NCBI RefSeq assembly: GCF_014236855.1
Contig: NZ_CP051261.1
Coordinates: forward strand, 682,001-746,000
Origin: Xanthomonas sp. SI
Lineage (GTDB): Bacteria > Pseudomonadota > Gammaproteobacteria > Xanthomonadales > Xanthomonadaceae
Length of the DNA stretch: 64,000 bases
Direction of reading: 5' to 3'
Below, in pieces: positions 48,744-58,021 of the stretch (position 1 is the first letter of the stretch; each line of letters starts with the position of its first letter). The position numbers and the translations under genes were made by a program. The notes beneath the pieces are model-generated. The model did not search any database, had not been told where the DNA came from, and was given only the letters and a program-made list of their open reading frames with translations.

Positions 48744-49117
48744 CCACTTCGGCGCTGTAGCCGCCTGGCCCTGGTGTGGCAGGTGCCGGGGCAATGTGAG
48801 GCGCAGCAGGCGTTTCCCGCTCCCTGCCGACCCAGCAGATCCTTTGCCTCCAGCGATGTCGTTGACTACCTGCAGCAGGTCGACGACACCGCTGGAGGTC
48901 TCCAGCAAATACGGGATCGCCAGGCGCGTCGTGTGCGCGCCCGGCACGGCCGCCGGCTCAGCGTGCCTCTGCCGCCCACTGCAGGGCGTCCGCTCCGGCC
49001 GGCAGGTACAGCGGTGTCGACGCGTCGGTCGCCGCGCGCCATACGGCGTCGGCGACGTCCTGCATGCGCGTCCCCGGGCCGGTGGATTCGGCCATCCGCG
49101 CGATGGTGCGGCGCATG
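48744..49117. repeat. right copy of the 0.37-kb repeat flanking the Hsp70 cassette
   Basis: Diverged copy of 43404-43784. It begins with the last codons of a symE gene that has no upstream part here and runs into the intact SDR gene. Confidence 0.9.
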
Positions 49118-49707
49118 AAGTCGCCATAGATCTCGTCGTCCATGCCGCGCAGGCGGGTGCGGGCGGTGTCGCGAAAACGCGTCTCGCCCGAAGAGCCGGG
49201 CAGCACGATGCGCACGCGCACGCCGAACGGCTCGAGTTCGCTCGCCAGCGATTCGGAGAACGCATTCACCGCTGCCTTGGCCGCCCGGTAGATGCCGACC
49301 AGCGGCAGCGGCTTGTAGGTGACGCTGGAGGTGACGTTCACGATGACGCCGGCACCGCGCGCGCGCATCTGCGGCAATACCGCTTGCGTGACCGCCATCG
49401 TGCCGAAGGTGTTGGTGTCGAACAGGGCGCGCACGGTCTCCATGTCCGTCAACTCGAACGGCGCGGGCGCGCCGAAGCCGGCGTTGTTGACCAGCACGTC
49501 GATCGGGCCGGCGGCCGCGACGGCGGCGCGGATGCTCTGCGCGTCGGTGACGTCCAACGGCAGCACGCGCAACTGCTCCGAAGGCGGCAGCAGGTCGTCT
49601 TGGGGCGTGCGCATCGTGGCGAGCACACGCCAATCGCGGGCGAGGAAGTGGCGTGCGGTTTCCAGGCCGAAGCCGGAGGAGCAGCCGGTGATCAGGACGG
49701 TCTTCAA
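48958..49707 (-). CDS. SDR-family oxidoreductase
   Basis: A 249-residue classical SDR with cofactor motif LITGCSSGFGLETARHF at the N-terminus, NNAGFGAP, catalytic Ser in VNVTSSVTYK and YRAAKAAVN (Tyr and Lys). The TTG start at 49707 is preceded by AAGGA and lets the protein begin at the cofactor strand; a longer antisense frame runs through the divergent AraC gene and is a shadow. The substrate is unknown. It is probably controlled by the divergent AraC regulator. Confidence 0.9.
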   Translation of the reverse strand: MKTVLITGCSSGFGLETARHFLARDWRVLATMRTPQDDLLPPSEQLRVLPLDVTDAQSIRAAVAAAGPIDVLVNNAGFGAPAPFELTDMETVRALFDTNTFGTMAVTQAVLPQMRARGAGVIVNVTSSVTYKPLPLVGIYRAAKAAVNAFSESLASELEPFGVRVRIVLPGSSGETRFRDTARTRLRGMDDEIYGDFMRRTIARMAESTGPGTRMQDVADAVWRAATDASTPLYLPAGADALQWAAEAR

Positions 49708-49806
49708 GGGGATTCCTTCGATGGGTGGACGATGCAGCGACGATAGATCGCCGCCGCCGTACTCGCTACGATTCAGAGTCCTTGATTCGTTTGCGAGCGT
49801 CCAGCG

Positions 49807-50757
49807 ATGGTGGATCCTCTTGCCGAGGTGGTCACGCTGCTGCAGCCGACCGCCCGGTTCTCCAAGCATGTGGTCGGCGCAGGTCCGTGGCGCATCCGGC
49901 GCTCGGACGCCGGCCAGCCCTTCTACTGCGCCGTGCTGGAAGGCGGCTGCCGCCTGGCGCTCGATGGCGGCGAGCCGATCGTGCTGCAGGCGGGCGATTT
50001 CGTCCTTGTCCCTGCGGCTTACGAGGTCACGATGTCCAGCCTTGTGCCGCACGAGGGCGCGGCCGAAACCGTGCCGACCGCGCTGGGGCCGGGGTTGTTC
50101 CGGATCGGCGCGCAAGAGGGTCCGACCGACCTGCGCATCCTGGCCGGCCACTGCAGCTTCGGCTCGCCGGATGCGGCGCTGCTGGTCTCGCTGCTGCCGC
50201 AACTGGTCTGCGTGCGCGGCGAGCAACGACTCGCCACGCTGGTGCAACTGGTGAGCGAGGAGTCGCGCGAGGCGCGGCCCGCACGCGAGGTCGTGCTCGC
50301 GCGCCTGCTGGAAGTGCTGCTCATCGAAGCCCTGCGCTCGGCCGCCGGCACGGCGGCATCGCCGGGCCTGGCGCGCGGGCTGGCCGATGCGCGCCTTGCC
50401 GCGGCAATCCGCGCGATGCACGAACAGCCCACGCGCGCATGGACGGTGGTGGCGCTGGCGAAGGAAGCCGCCTTGTCGCGCTCGGCGTTCTTCGAGCGCT
50501 TCGGCCGCACCGTGGGCATGACGCCGATGGAATACCTGCTCGCCTGGCGCATGGCATTGGCCAAGGACCTGCTGCGCCGCACCGAGCTCGGCATCGCCGA
50601 CATCGCCGAGCGCGTTGGCTACAGCTCCGCCAGCACCTTCAGCGTCGCGTTCGCGCGCCACGTCGGACAGCCGCCGACGCACTACGCGCGCGCAAGCGGT
50701 CGCGGCAGTGCGCGCAGCCAAGCAGCGGTCTCCGATCGAGTCGAGGGTATGGAGTAG
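49807..50757 (+). CDS. AraC-family regulator with N-terminal cupin
   Basis: A 316-residue regulator. The N-terminal AraC-binding cupin (FYCAVLEGGCRLALDGGEPI; LQAGDFVLVPAAYEVTMSS) is followed by two helix-turn-helix units from residue 205 on (WTVVALAKEAALSRSAFFER; GIADIAERVGYSSASTFSVA). It belongs to the cupin_6 group that usually regulates a neighbouring SDR gene. It is divergent from the SDR with a 99-bp shared promoter region. Confidence 0.92.
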   Translation: MVDPLAEVVTLLQPTARFSKHVVGAGPWRIRRSDAGQPFYCAVLEGGCRLALDGGEPIVLQAGDFVLVPAAYEVTMSSLVPHEGAAETVPTALGPGLFRIGAQEGPTDLRILAGHCSFGSPDAALLVSLLPQLVCVRGEQRLATLVQLVSEESREARPAREVVLARLLEVLLIEALRSAAGTAASPGLARGLADARLAAAIRAMHEQPTRAWTVVALAKEAALSRSAFFERFGRTVGMTPMEYLLAWRMALAKDLLRRTELGIADIAERVGYSSASTFSVAFARHVGQPPTHYARASGRGSARSQAAVSDRVEGME

Positions 50758-50918
50758 CTGCGCTTCGTGTCGCCCAGCCGACGCCCCGTCTCAGCTCCGG
50801 CGCACGGCGATGGGACGCGGCCATGCGCAGTATGTTTGCTTAACTTGCATATCAGCTATTTGACGCTTATTTGTTTTGCAGGTATTTTGCGTTTAGTTGA
50901 ATTACGGGTGCAGCCCCA

Positions 50919-51179
50919 ATGTCGATACGCCATGTTCTGGTCACCGCGACGCAGCTAGGCGCGACGCTGCAGGCCGCGCGCAAGGCCAAAGGCCTGACCC
51001 AGTCGGCGCTGGCTAGCCGGCTTGGCTTGAGCCAATCGCGCGTCTCCCATCTGGAACTGAACGCCCACGCGTTGAGCGTCGAGCAACTCCTGGCCTGGTG
51101 CGCGGCGCTGGGGTTGGAGTTGACCATTGGCACCCGCTGCGACGCTGGCGCGCGCTCCAGCGCGCCTGTGGAGTGGTGA
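50919..51179 (+). CDS. XRE-family antitoxin, HipB-like
   Basis: An 86-residue protein. The helix-turn-helix is at residues 10-65 (LGATLQAARKAKGLTQSALA; GLSQSRVSHLELNAHALSVE). It lies one base before the HipA gene, so it is the repressor and antitoxin of that pair. The upstream 100 bases (50820-50910) are unusually AT-rich and should hold the promoter and operators. Confidence 0.9.
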   Translation: MSIRHVLVTATQLGATLQAARKAKGLTQSALASRLGLSQSRVSHLELNAHALSVEQLLAWCAALGLELTIGTRCDAGARSSAPVEW

Positions 51180-51180
51180 C

Positions 51181-52521
51181 ATGGGGCGCCGATCCCACAG
51201 CCGCAGCCTGTCCATCTGGACCAACGGCGTGCGCGTCGCGCGCTGGACGATGCCCACACGCGGGGACATGGAGCTGCACTACGACACGGACTGGGTGGGT
51301 GCCGACGTTGGCCGGCCGCTGTCGCTATCGCTGCCGTTCAATCTGCAGAACCAGCCGCTCAAGGGCGAGAAGGTCTTCAACTACTTCGACAACTTGCTGC
51401 CCGACAGCGATGCGATCCGCCGGCGCGTGGCGCAGCGCTTCAGGGCGCCATCCACCGATCCCTTCGATCTGCTGAGCGCAGTCGGGCGCGATTGCGTGGG
51501 GGCCGTGCAGATCCTGGGTGAGGACGAGGTGCCGCAGGATGTCGAATGCATCGACGGCGTGCCCCTATCCGAAGAGGACATCGAACGGCACCTGATCGAA
51601 ACGGTCTCGCCGCACGCCTTCGCCGCGCACCGCGACCCGGATGCGGACTTCCGCATCTCCCTTGCCGGTGCGCAAGAGAAGACAGCCTTCCTGTGGTGGG
51701 GCGGTCAATGGCATGCACCGCGCGGCGCCACGCCGACCAGCCACATCTTCAAGCTGCCGATGGGCCTGGTAGGCGGGCGGCGGGCGGATTTCAGCACCTC
51801 GGTCGACAACGAATGGCTGTGCCTGCGGTTGTTGAAGGCCTATGGCTTGAACGTTGCCGATGCGCGCATCGCCCGCTTCGGCCAGCAGCGCGTGCTGGTG
51901 GTGGAGCGCTTCGACCGGCGCCTGGCGGCCAATGGACAGTGGCTCATGCGCCTGCCGCAGGAAGACTTCTGCCAGGTCGAAGGCTGCTCGCCGCTGCGCA
52001 AGTACGAGAACGAGGGCGGTCCAGGGCTCAAGGCCTTGTTCGGTACGCTGCGCCAGTCGGTCGATGCCGAGGCCGACATGAAGACGGTGCTGGCTGCGCA
52101 GGTGTTGTTCTGGTTGCTGCGCGCGCCCGATGGTCATGCCAAGAATTTCAGTCTCCAGCTTCTGCCGCGTGGCCGCTTCCAGTTGACTCGGCTGTATGAC
52201 GTGATGTCTGCCTATCCAGTATTGGGCGACGGCCCCCATCAGTGGTCGCCTTATGACATCAAGCTGGCCATGGCGTTGCTCGGCAAGAACAGGCATTACG
52301 CGATGAACAGCATCCAGCGCAGGCACTTCAGCAGCACGGCGCAGCGGGTTGGCTATGCGTCGACCGCCGAGCCGCTCATCGAAGAGATCCTGGCACGTAC
52401 ACCGGCCGCCATCGCCGAGGCGCGCGCGGATCTGCCGCAGGACTTCTCGCCGCGCGTTGCCGACGCCATCCTGGGCGGGCTCGAACAGGCTGCCGCTGCG
52501 CTCGAAGGGATGTCCGCTTAG
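51181..52521 (+). CDS. HipA-family serine/threonine kinase toxin
   Basis: A 446-residue HipA-type kinase, which phosphorylates an aminoacyl-tRNA synthetase or a related target in known cases. An N-terminal HipA domain (LPFNLQNQPLKGEKVFNYFD) is followed by the kinase core: the phosphate loop LAGAQEKTAFLW (about 160), catalytic Asp in APDGHAKNFSLQLL (about 315) and the metal-binding Asp in LYDVMSAYPVL. It follows the HipB-like gene by one base. Confidence 0.93.
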   Translation: MGRRSHSRSLSIWTNGVRVARWTMPTRGDMELHYDTDWVGADVGRPLSLSLPFNLQNQPLKGEKVFNYFDNLLPDSDAIRRRVAQRFRAPSTDPFDLLSAVGRDCVGAVQILGEDEVPQDVECIDGVPLSEEDIERHLIETVSPHAFAAHRDPDADFRISLAGAQEKTAFLWWGGQWHAPRGATPTSHIFKLPMGLVGGRRADFSTSVDNEWLCLRLLKAYGLNVADARIARFGQQRVLVVERFDRRLAANGQWLMRLPQEDFCQVEGCSPLRKYENEGGPGLKALFGTLRQSVDAEADMKTVLAAQVLFWLLRAPDGHAKNFSLQLLPRGRFQLTRLYDVMSAYPVLGDGPHQWSPYDIKLAMALLGKNRHYAMNSIQRRHFSSTAQRVGYASTAEPLIEEILARTPAAIAEARADLPQDFSPRVADAILGGLEQAAAALEGMSA

Positions 52522-52938
52522 CTGGGCAAGAAATCGCCAGCGCGCGGTTGCAACCCGGATACAGCCTCTGCGCGCAAGATTCTGACGTGCGGCCCACGAT
52601 CCAGAAGAAGCGTTCGCGCAAGTCGTCGCCTTAGGCGTGCCGCCCGCGGCCGCAGAGGTATGCGGCCGCTTGGTGTTTGGTGGCGTCGGCCTAAGCGCGA
52701 TCAGATTCGGCTAGCGGGGAATGCATGCCCGTGGCGTGGTGCCACAGACGGAATTCCGTGGCACTTCCCATCCGGTGCGTCGGCTTTCACAGGTACGCAC
52801 AGCCACATTGCCGCGATTGGGAGACCCCTGAACACGACCGCCCTCGCGATGAGAAAGCATCGTCATGCAGGCGCCCGCGGATCTGTATACCCTCATGCCA
52901 CCATGGGATCGCCGTGGCGACTCGAAGGGAGAGGACAT
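52522..52938. other. intergenic region after hipA
   Basis: About 420 bases without a supported gene. GTGCCAC and GTGGCAC (near 52740-52766) form a hairpin. The promoter for the GvpU-like gene should lie at the right end. Confidence 0.5.
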
Positions 52939-53370
52939 ATGTCACAACACGAAGAACAATCGACCGCGGCGCTGGATACCGATGCGCTGCTCGCCGCTGC
53001 CCATCATCCCGACTACCTGCTGCAGGATCTGGTGGCGATCGCGAACCTGGGCGTGCAGATCGGGCTGACGCTGACGGTGGGCGGCAGCACCATCTCCGGC
53101 ATGTTGATCGGCGGCAAGGAGTTCATGCAGCGGCTGACCGAGTCGATTACCGAGGTGGCGCCCGACGAGTTGGTCGCGCCGCTGCAGGAGCGCTTCCAGC
53201 CCTACCGCGACATCTACGAGCAGAGCGAGCTGAAGCCGGCCACCTTCGTTCACCTTGCCGATGCGCGGGTCGTGGCCACGGGCGGCGAATTCCCGGTCAA
53301 CGGCTGTCTGTGGCGTGGGCGGATCAGCCAGGTGTCCGGCTTCAGCATCGGCCTGATGTCCAGCGTCTGA
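52939..53370 (+). CDS. GvpU-like protein
   Basis: A 143-residue protein similar in pattern to the gas-vesicle accessory protein GvpU family: HPDYLLQDLVAIANLGVQIG, LTLTVGGSTISGMLIGGKEF and [20 protein letters not shown]. No gas vesicle shell gene is nearby, and in many non-gas-vesicle bacteria this family stands alone, so its role here is unknown. GGAGAGGA precedes the ATG, and a strong terminator follows. The frame extending upstream to 52660 is not supported. Confidence 0.75.
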   Translation: MSQHEEQSTAALDTDALLAAAHHPDYLLQDLVAIANLGVQIGLTLTVGGSTISGMLIGGKEFMQRLTESITEVAPDELVAPLQERFQPYRDIYEQSELKPATFVHLADARVVATGGEFPVNGCLWRGRISQVSGFSIGLMSSV

Positions 53371-53392
53371 TGCGGCCCAGCCGCACGGCATG

Positions 53393-53417
53393 ACCCCGCT
53401 TCGGCGGGGTTTTTTTT
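53393..53417 (+). terminator. rho-independent terminator after the GvpU-like gene
   Basis: ACCCCGC (53393-53399), loop TTCG, GCGGGGT (53404-53410), then a run of T. Confidence 0.93.
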
Positions 53418-53541
53418 GCCCGTTGTCATGCGCTGCGGGGCCGCGACCTCGTGTGGCGTTACCGGTTCGGCGGGCTGCCGCGCGATCACGCACGCCTGGT
53501 TGAATTGCACAGGCGCGGTAGTGATGGTGGTTGCGCGGTCA

Positions 53542-53556
53542 TATACGAAACGTATA
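53542..53556. promoter_or_regulatory. palindromic operator upstream of the ParD-like gene
   Basis: TATACG-AAA-CGTATA is an exact inverted repeat 35 bases before the ATG. Its right arm reads as a -10-like TATACG. This is a plausible autorepression site for the ParD-like protein. Confidence 0.6.
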
Positions 53557-53590
53557 CGATCCATACATCCTCTCGCTACCAGGTGCACCC

Positions 53591-53803
53591 ATGGGCATCG
53601 TCAACATCGATGACGAGTTGCACGACCAACTGCGCCGCGCCTGCACGGTCACCAGCCGTTCGATCAATGCGCAGGCCACCTTCTGGATCAGGATCGGCAT
53701 GCTGTGCGAGATGCATCCGGAGCTGTCGTTCCAGGACCTGGTGGCGCGCGAGTTGCGCGCGGCCGGGGTGCAACCGCAGGCGCTGAAATCGGGGCGGGCG
53801 TGA
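53591..53803 (+). CDS. ParD-like family protein
   Basis: A 70-residue protein of the ParD_like family (GIVNIDDELHDQLRRACTVT; NAQATFWIRIGMLCEMHPEL), which has a ribbon-helix-helix-type start. There is no ParE toxin next to it. Instead its stop overlaps the start of the methionine aminopeptidase gene as GTGA (53800-53803), so the two are coupled. It may autoregulate the operon through the palindrome at 53542. The ATG at 53591 is preferred to a start 20 codons upstream. Confidence 0.88.
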   Translation: MGIVNIDDELHDQLRRACTVTSRSINAQATFWIRIGMLCEMHPELSFQDLVARELRAAGVQPQALKSGRA

Positions 53804-54576
53804 TCAAGCAGCCGGACGAGCTTGCGCTGATGGCCGAGTCTGGTCGGCTGCTGGCGCAGGTGTTCCATGCGCTGGACCAGTTGCCGCTGGAAGGCCGCAG
53901 CACGCTGGAACTCAACGATTTCGTCGAACGGATGATCGTCGAGGAGCTGGGCGCGCGGCCGGCCAGCAAGGGCCAGTACGGGTTCCCGTTCGTGCTCAAC
54001 GCGTCGATCGACGACGTGGTCTGCCACGGTGTGCCGTCGGCCGACGACGTGCTGCGCAGCTGCCAGATCGTCAACCTGGACATCACGCTGGAGAAGAACG
54101 GCTACATCGCCGACTCCAGCACCACCTACCTGGTCGGCGAGGTCGCCTATCCGGCGCGGCGGCTGGTGCAGACGACCTACCAGGCGATGTGGAAGGGCAT
54201 CGCTGCGGTGCGCCCCGGCGCGCGCCTGGGCGACATCGGCCATGCCATCGCCCGCCACGCGCGCGAGCACGGCTACAGCGTGGTGAAGGAATATTGCGGA
54301 CACGGCATCGGCCGCGAAATGCACGAAGATCCGCAGATCCTGCACTACGGCCACGCCGGCGCCGGGTTGGAGCTGCAGGAAGGCATGGTGTTCACCATCG
54401 AGCCGATGCTCAACCAGGGCCGCGCGGCGATCCGTGCGCTGCCGGATCAATGGCCGGTGCATACGCGCGACGGCAAGCTGTCGGCGCAGTTCGAGCACAC
54501 CGTGGCGGTGACGCGCACGGGCGTGCGGGTGCTGACGTTGCGGCCTGGGGAGAAGCCGCTGTGCCCGATTGAGTGA
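53800..54576 (+). CDS. map: type I methionine aminopeptidase
   Basis: A 258-residue enzyme that removes the initiator methionine. The metal-binding residues are all visible: Asp and Asp in IVNLDITLEKNGYIADSST, His in CGHGIGREMHEDPQI, Glu in MVFTIEPMLNQG and Glu in SAQFEHTVAVT, with the substrate His in DVVCHGVPS. The GTG start overlaps the ParD-like stop. This looks like an accessory map gene in an operon with the ParD-like protein, and a degraded copy of its 3' end lies at 63456-63583. Confidence 0.94.
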   Translation: MIKQPDELALMAESGRLLAQVFHALDQLPLEGRSTLELNDFVERMIVEELGARPASKGQYGFPFVLNASIDDVVCHGVPSADDVLRSCQIVNLDITLEKNGYIADSSTTYLVGEVAYPARRLVQTTYQAMWKGIAAVRPGARLGDIGHAIARHAREHGYSVVKEYCGHGIGREMHEDPQILHYGHAGAGLELQEGMVFTIEPMLNQGRAAIRALPDQWPVHTRDGKLSAQFEHTVAVTRTGVRVLTLRPGEKPLCPIE

Positions 54577-54715
54577 TGCGTACGCAGCGTGTGCGTGCTG
54601 CCAATGTGCGCAAGCAGGCGCCGGCAACACGGGGCTGCGCGTTTGGCGCTGCCGCTGGCGGCGCGAAGCGGCGGCAGCAACGTCGGCCGATGCAACGCGC
54701 CGATCCGCAACGCTG

Positions 54716-56272
54716 CTACAGCGCGTTCGCTGGCGGCAACGAAGGCGGCGCAGTCAATGCCTTCAGGACCGCGGCCATTTCCGCATCGCGACCCGCGGCG
54801 ATATCGGCGATGCCGGGTGCGACCGCCACATCCGGGGCGATGCCGGCGTCGGGTTGCGCGTCGGCCGGGTACTGGCCGACCAGCGGCAGATCCAGTTCGA
54901 TGCCCGAATGCGGCAGGTGCAGGAAGAAGAAGGCGCTGCCGTTGATGCCGCGGCGGTTGCCGCCGCTGGTCTGGCCGACCAGCGTCGCCAGGCCGCTGGC
55001 CTTGAGTTGGTCGGCGAATTTGAAGGTGGCCGAGCTGTTGTCCGGGCCGATCAGCACGAACACCTTGCCGCGGTAATGCGGTGCCTGCGGCTGCACGACC
55101 ACGTTCGCGGTCGCCGGCTGCCAGCGGGTCAGTGAATAGTAGTGGTCGTCGTAGGGCCGCGCGGCGTCGCCCCAGTCGCGGAAGGAGGCGTCCCAGGTGG
55201 TCAGGTACGGCGCGAGCGCGTCGGGCACGCGCCGGTAGCGCACCAACTGGCGGATCTGCGGCAACGCCAGCGGTTGTTCGGTCAGGCGCGCCAGCAGCGC
55301 GTTGCCGACCTCGTCCAGTCCGCCTTCGTTGCCGCGCAGGTCGATCACCAGGGCCGGCACCTGGCGCGCATCGAGATCGGCGAAGGTGGTGTCCAGGAAC
55401 TCGCGCCAATCCCAGGCGCTGTCGTAGAGCGCCCAATCGGGCATGCTCAGCACCGCCAGCTGCGGGGTCTGCATGCGCACGGTCCATGCCGGCGCATCGC
55501 TGCTGCGTTCGCGCACGCTGGCCATCGCGCTGCGCTGTGCGGGAGTGAAGCCCTGCACGCGCAGAGTGCGCGCGGCGCGCTCGCCGGGAAGCTGCACGCG
55601 CAGCAGCGGGTTGCGTCCGATCTGCGGGAACAGCAGCGGCAGATAGACGTCGAACGCCTCGGTCCGTTCGCGGCCCTGTATCTGCATCTGCGCGACACGC
55701 TTGGCGTCGTTGCCTCCGTCGGCGCGCGCCACCTGCATCAGTGCCGACAGGATGCGGCTTGTCGGGATACCGTCTATCGCCAGCACCTGGGTGCCGCGCG
55801 GCAGGCGTGCCGGGACGCTGCCGTCGCGGGTGACCACCATGCGCCCGTCCAGCCACACGAACTGGAACGGCAACAGGCCCGCGTGCTCGAACAGGGCGCG
55901 CCGGATCGGCTCGGGCTGGTTGGCGAAGTTGGGATAGGTATGGCCGCAGCGGATGCCTGCGGTAAACCGGGAAAATGCCAGGTAGGCCTGGCCCAGAGTG
56001 GCGCCATTGCGCACTTGCTCGCGCAGCGCATCGAAGCGGTGGGCCATCTCCGCTTCGCCGACGTAGCGGTAGAGGCCCGGGTGCAGGGCGGTGTAGGCCT
56101 GGCGCAGCAGCTCGACATCGGCGGCCAGGCCGGCGCCGGGCAGTGGGCTGTCCGCGTGCGGATCGGCGGGCAAATCGGCAGGCGCTGGGATGGCGCCATG
56201 CGCTAGCGAGGCAGACAGCAGCAGTGCCAGGCACAGCGGCCAGGCGCACAGGCGGAGCAGGAGTAGGGGCAT
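54716..56272 (-). CDS. S41-family peptidase-like protein, secreted
   Basis: A 518-residue protein with a signal peptide (LLLLRLCAWPLCLALLLSAS, then LAHG). A helical N-terminal domain and a PDZ-like segment (LPRGTQVLAIDGIPTSRIL) precede the S41 (tail-specific protease) domain with VIDLRGNEGGLDEVGNALL, VFVLIGPDNSSATFKFADQL (catalytic Ser in the SSA turn) and GLATLVGQTSGGNRRG. It should act in the periplasm. The ATG at 56272 places the signal peptide at the N-terminus. It lies downstream of a membrane AraC regulator on the same strand. Confidence 0.88.
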   Translation of the reverse strand: MPLLLLRLCAWPLCLALLLSASLAHGAIPAPADLPADPHADSPLPGAGLAADVELLRQAYTALHPGLYRYVGEAEMAHRFDALREQVRNGATLGQAYLAFSRFTAGIRCGHTYPNFANQPEPIRRALFEHAGLLPFQFVWLDGRMVVTRDGSVPARLPRGTQVLAIDGIPTSRILSALMQVARADGGNDAKRVAQMQIQGRERTEAFDVYLPLLFPQIGRNPLLRVQLPGERAARTLRVQGFTPAQRSAMASVRERSSDAPAWTVRMQTPQLAVLSMPDWALYDSAWDWREFLDTTFADLDARQVPALVIDLRGNEGGLDEVGNALLARLTEQPLALPQIRQLVRYRRVPDALAPYLTTWDASFRDWGDAARPYDDHYYSLTRWQPATANVVVQPQAPHYRGKVFVLIGPDNSSATFKFADQLKASGLATLVGQTSGGNRRGINGSAFFFLHLPHSGIELDLPLVGQYPADAQPDAGIAPDVAVAPGIADIAAGRDAEMAAVLKALTAPPSLPPANAL

Positions 56273-56351
56273 GGGCGATCCTTGGAAGAGCGCCCAGACT
56301 GCGCGGCGCTCACCGCCGCCGCGACTCAAAAGCGCCTGCGCGCGATGTTTT

Positions 56352-57545
56352 TCACGCGATGGGACGTTGCGTGCGGCGGTAGTCGCTGGGCGTGCGGCCG
56401 ACGTAAGCGCGGAACACGCGGTTGAAGCTGGCCTTGGAGCCGAAGCCCACGCGCAGGGCGATGGCGAGCACATCGTCGTCGCCGGCCAGCAGCGCCTGCG
56501 CCTCGGCGATGCGCTGGCGGTTGAGGAACTCGCTGAAGCTCTGGCCCAGACCTTCGTTCAACGCCCGCGACAGGTAGTTGCTGTTGGTGCCCAGGCGCCG
56601 CGCCAGTTCGCCCAGGCTCAGCTCCGGCTCGCGCCACCAACCTTGCGCGGCGACCTGCGCGGCGAAGCGCTGGCCCAGCGCGGCCCAGTCCTTTTCCGTG
56701 CCTGCACCGGCGGTTGCGGTTGCGTCCGACTCGACCGGCTCGACGAACTCCACTGGCTCCACGGGCTGCGCCATCTCTGGCACAGCCGCCGTGGCGTCGG
56801 CCGCGCTCTGTGCCGATGCGCGCCGCGGATAGGCGACGCGCGCATGCCGCCAACCTTCCAGGCCCAGGTAGTACATCAGCAGCACCAGGCCCAGGTAGCG
56901 CGGGAATTCGTCGAAATAGGACAACGGCCGCAGCAGCCGATCGGTGACGGTGAACCCCAGCCGCAGCAGCACCAGCAGCGAGGCGGCGACCAGGAAACCG
57001 CGCAGCCAGGACAGCCGCAGTTCCTCGCGTGCGCCACTGTGCTGTTCCAGCCAGCGTTGATAGTCCAGGTACTGGCGCCAGGCCAGGCCCAGATAGATGG
57101 CGAGGGACAGCAGCACCAGCGCGTCCTGCGCCGGCTGCACCCAGGGCTGCTGGACCTGCGCGTCCCAGGCCCACTTGCGCGACAGCGGCCAGGTGAACAG
57201 CACGCTGTAGTAAAGGCCTTGCAGCGCCCCGGGCAGCAGATGGCAATACCAGTAGCGCGGCAGGCGCGCATGCGCCAGCTGGCGCACGTACATCCACACC
57301 AAGGGGCCGATCGCCAGCTCCCAGAAGAAGGGCGCGTAGGTCAGCTGCGGGTAGGCATCGTAGACGCCGGCGTAGCCGAGCGTGTACGGGGTGACCAGCG
57401 CCACCACCACCAACAGCAAGGCCGCCAGGCAGCGGTTGGCGCTGCGGTTGGCCGGGGCGAGCGACAGCAAGACCGCGCCCAGCACGCCGTGCAGGCTGCC
57501 GAGCAACAGGATGGTGCTCCACATGCCGAACTTGATCGGGGACAT
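56352..57545 (-). CDS. membrane-bound AraC-family regulator
   Basis: A 397-residue protein. The first 230 residues contain about seven membrane helices (ILLLGSLHGVLGAVLLSLAP; CLAALLLVVVALVTPYTLGY; LSWLRGFLVAASLLVLLRLG). A Glu/Val-rich linker follows, then two AraC helix-turn-helix units (ELSLGELARRLGTNSNYLSR; VLAIALRVGFGSKASFNRVF). Such proteins sense a membrane or periplasmic signal and often control a neighbouring gene, here possibly the S41 peptidase. The start is uncertain: 57545 or a Met seven codons later. Confidence 0.85.
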   Translation of the reverse strand: MSPIKFGMWSTILLLGSLHGVLGAVLLSLAPANRSANRCLAALLLVVVALVTPYTLGYAGVYDAYPQLTYAPFFWELAIGPLVWMYVRQLAHARLPRYWYCHLLPGALQGLYYSVLFTWPLSRKWAWDAQVQQPWVQPAQDALVLLSLAIYLGLAWRQYLDYQRWLEQHSGAREELRLSWLRGFLVAASLLVLLRLGFTVTDRLLRPLSYFDEFPRYLGLVLLMYYLGLEGWRHARVAYPRRASAQSAADATAAVPEMAQPVEPVEFVEPVESDATATAGAGTEKDWAALGQRFAAQVAAQGWWREPELSLGELARRLGTNSNYLSRALNEGLGQSFSEFLNRQRIAEAQALLAGDDDVLAIALRVGFGSKASFNRVFRAYVGRTPSDYRRTQRPIA

Positions 57546-57715
57546 GCCGCAGGTTGCCGGGAACGGCGTACAGCATATCGCCAGTGCCACGATTGGGCCG
57601 GGTGTGTGCCTGCCGTACCGGCAGGCGCGCCTGGTCGAGGCGTAGCCGTCGTCGCTGCCTGACCAGAGGGTCTACGTGCGCGCGCGATGCGGAGACAGCA
57701 TGGCTGGAGCACCTC

Positions 57716-57947
57716 GCGCGGCGCTTCGCGGCCTTCGTCGGTGAGTTGGAAGGTTCCCAGTGGATGCCGGGCGCCGGTGTCCTGGAAGATGCGCATGGCT
57801 TCGGCGGGGTCGATGTGCTGGGGCGCCATGAACCAGCGCGGCGCGTAGGCGCCGATGGGGATCAACGCCACATCGGGCGCGCCGTACCTGTCGCGGATCT
57901 CGCTAAAGATGGCGTCATCGCCGTAGCTGGTATCGCCGGCGAACAAC
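57716..57947 (-). pseudogene. internal fragment of an MBL-fold hydrolase gene
   Basis: Closely matches 63710-63953 of the MBL gene at the window's right edge (FAGDTSYGDDAIF; GAPDVALIPIGAYAPRWFMA). It is cut at both ends and carries a 12-base deletion that removes the IHWG turn present in the intact copy, including its His. It cannot be functional. Confidence 0.9.
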
Positions 57948-58021
57948 GGTCAGGGCGGCAGCTCGCTGCGACAGTGCGCTGCGACAGGGTTTCATGGGAG
58001 ATCGGACGCCAGCGTGGGCCA

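Noticed and set aside
48958..50721. 587-codon minus-strand frame
   Set aside because: Only the part from 49707 down is the SDR. The upstream part is antisense to the AraC regulator.
57341..57946. 201-codon minus-strand frame read as an intact MBL protein
   Set aside because: Similarity covers only the first 80 codons and carries a deletion. The rest is a shadow of the AraC gene.
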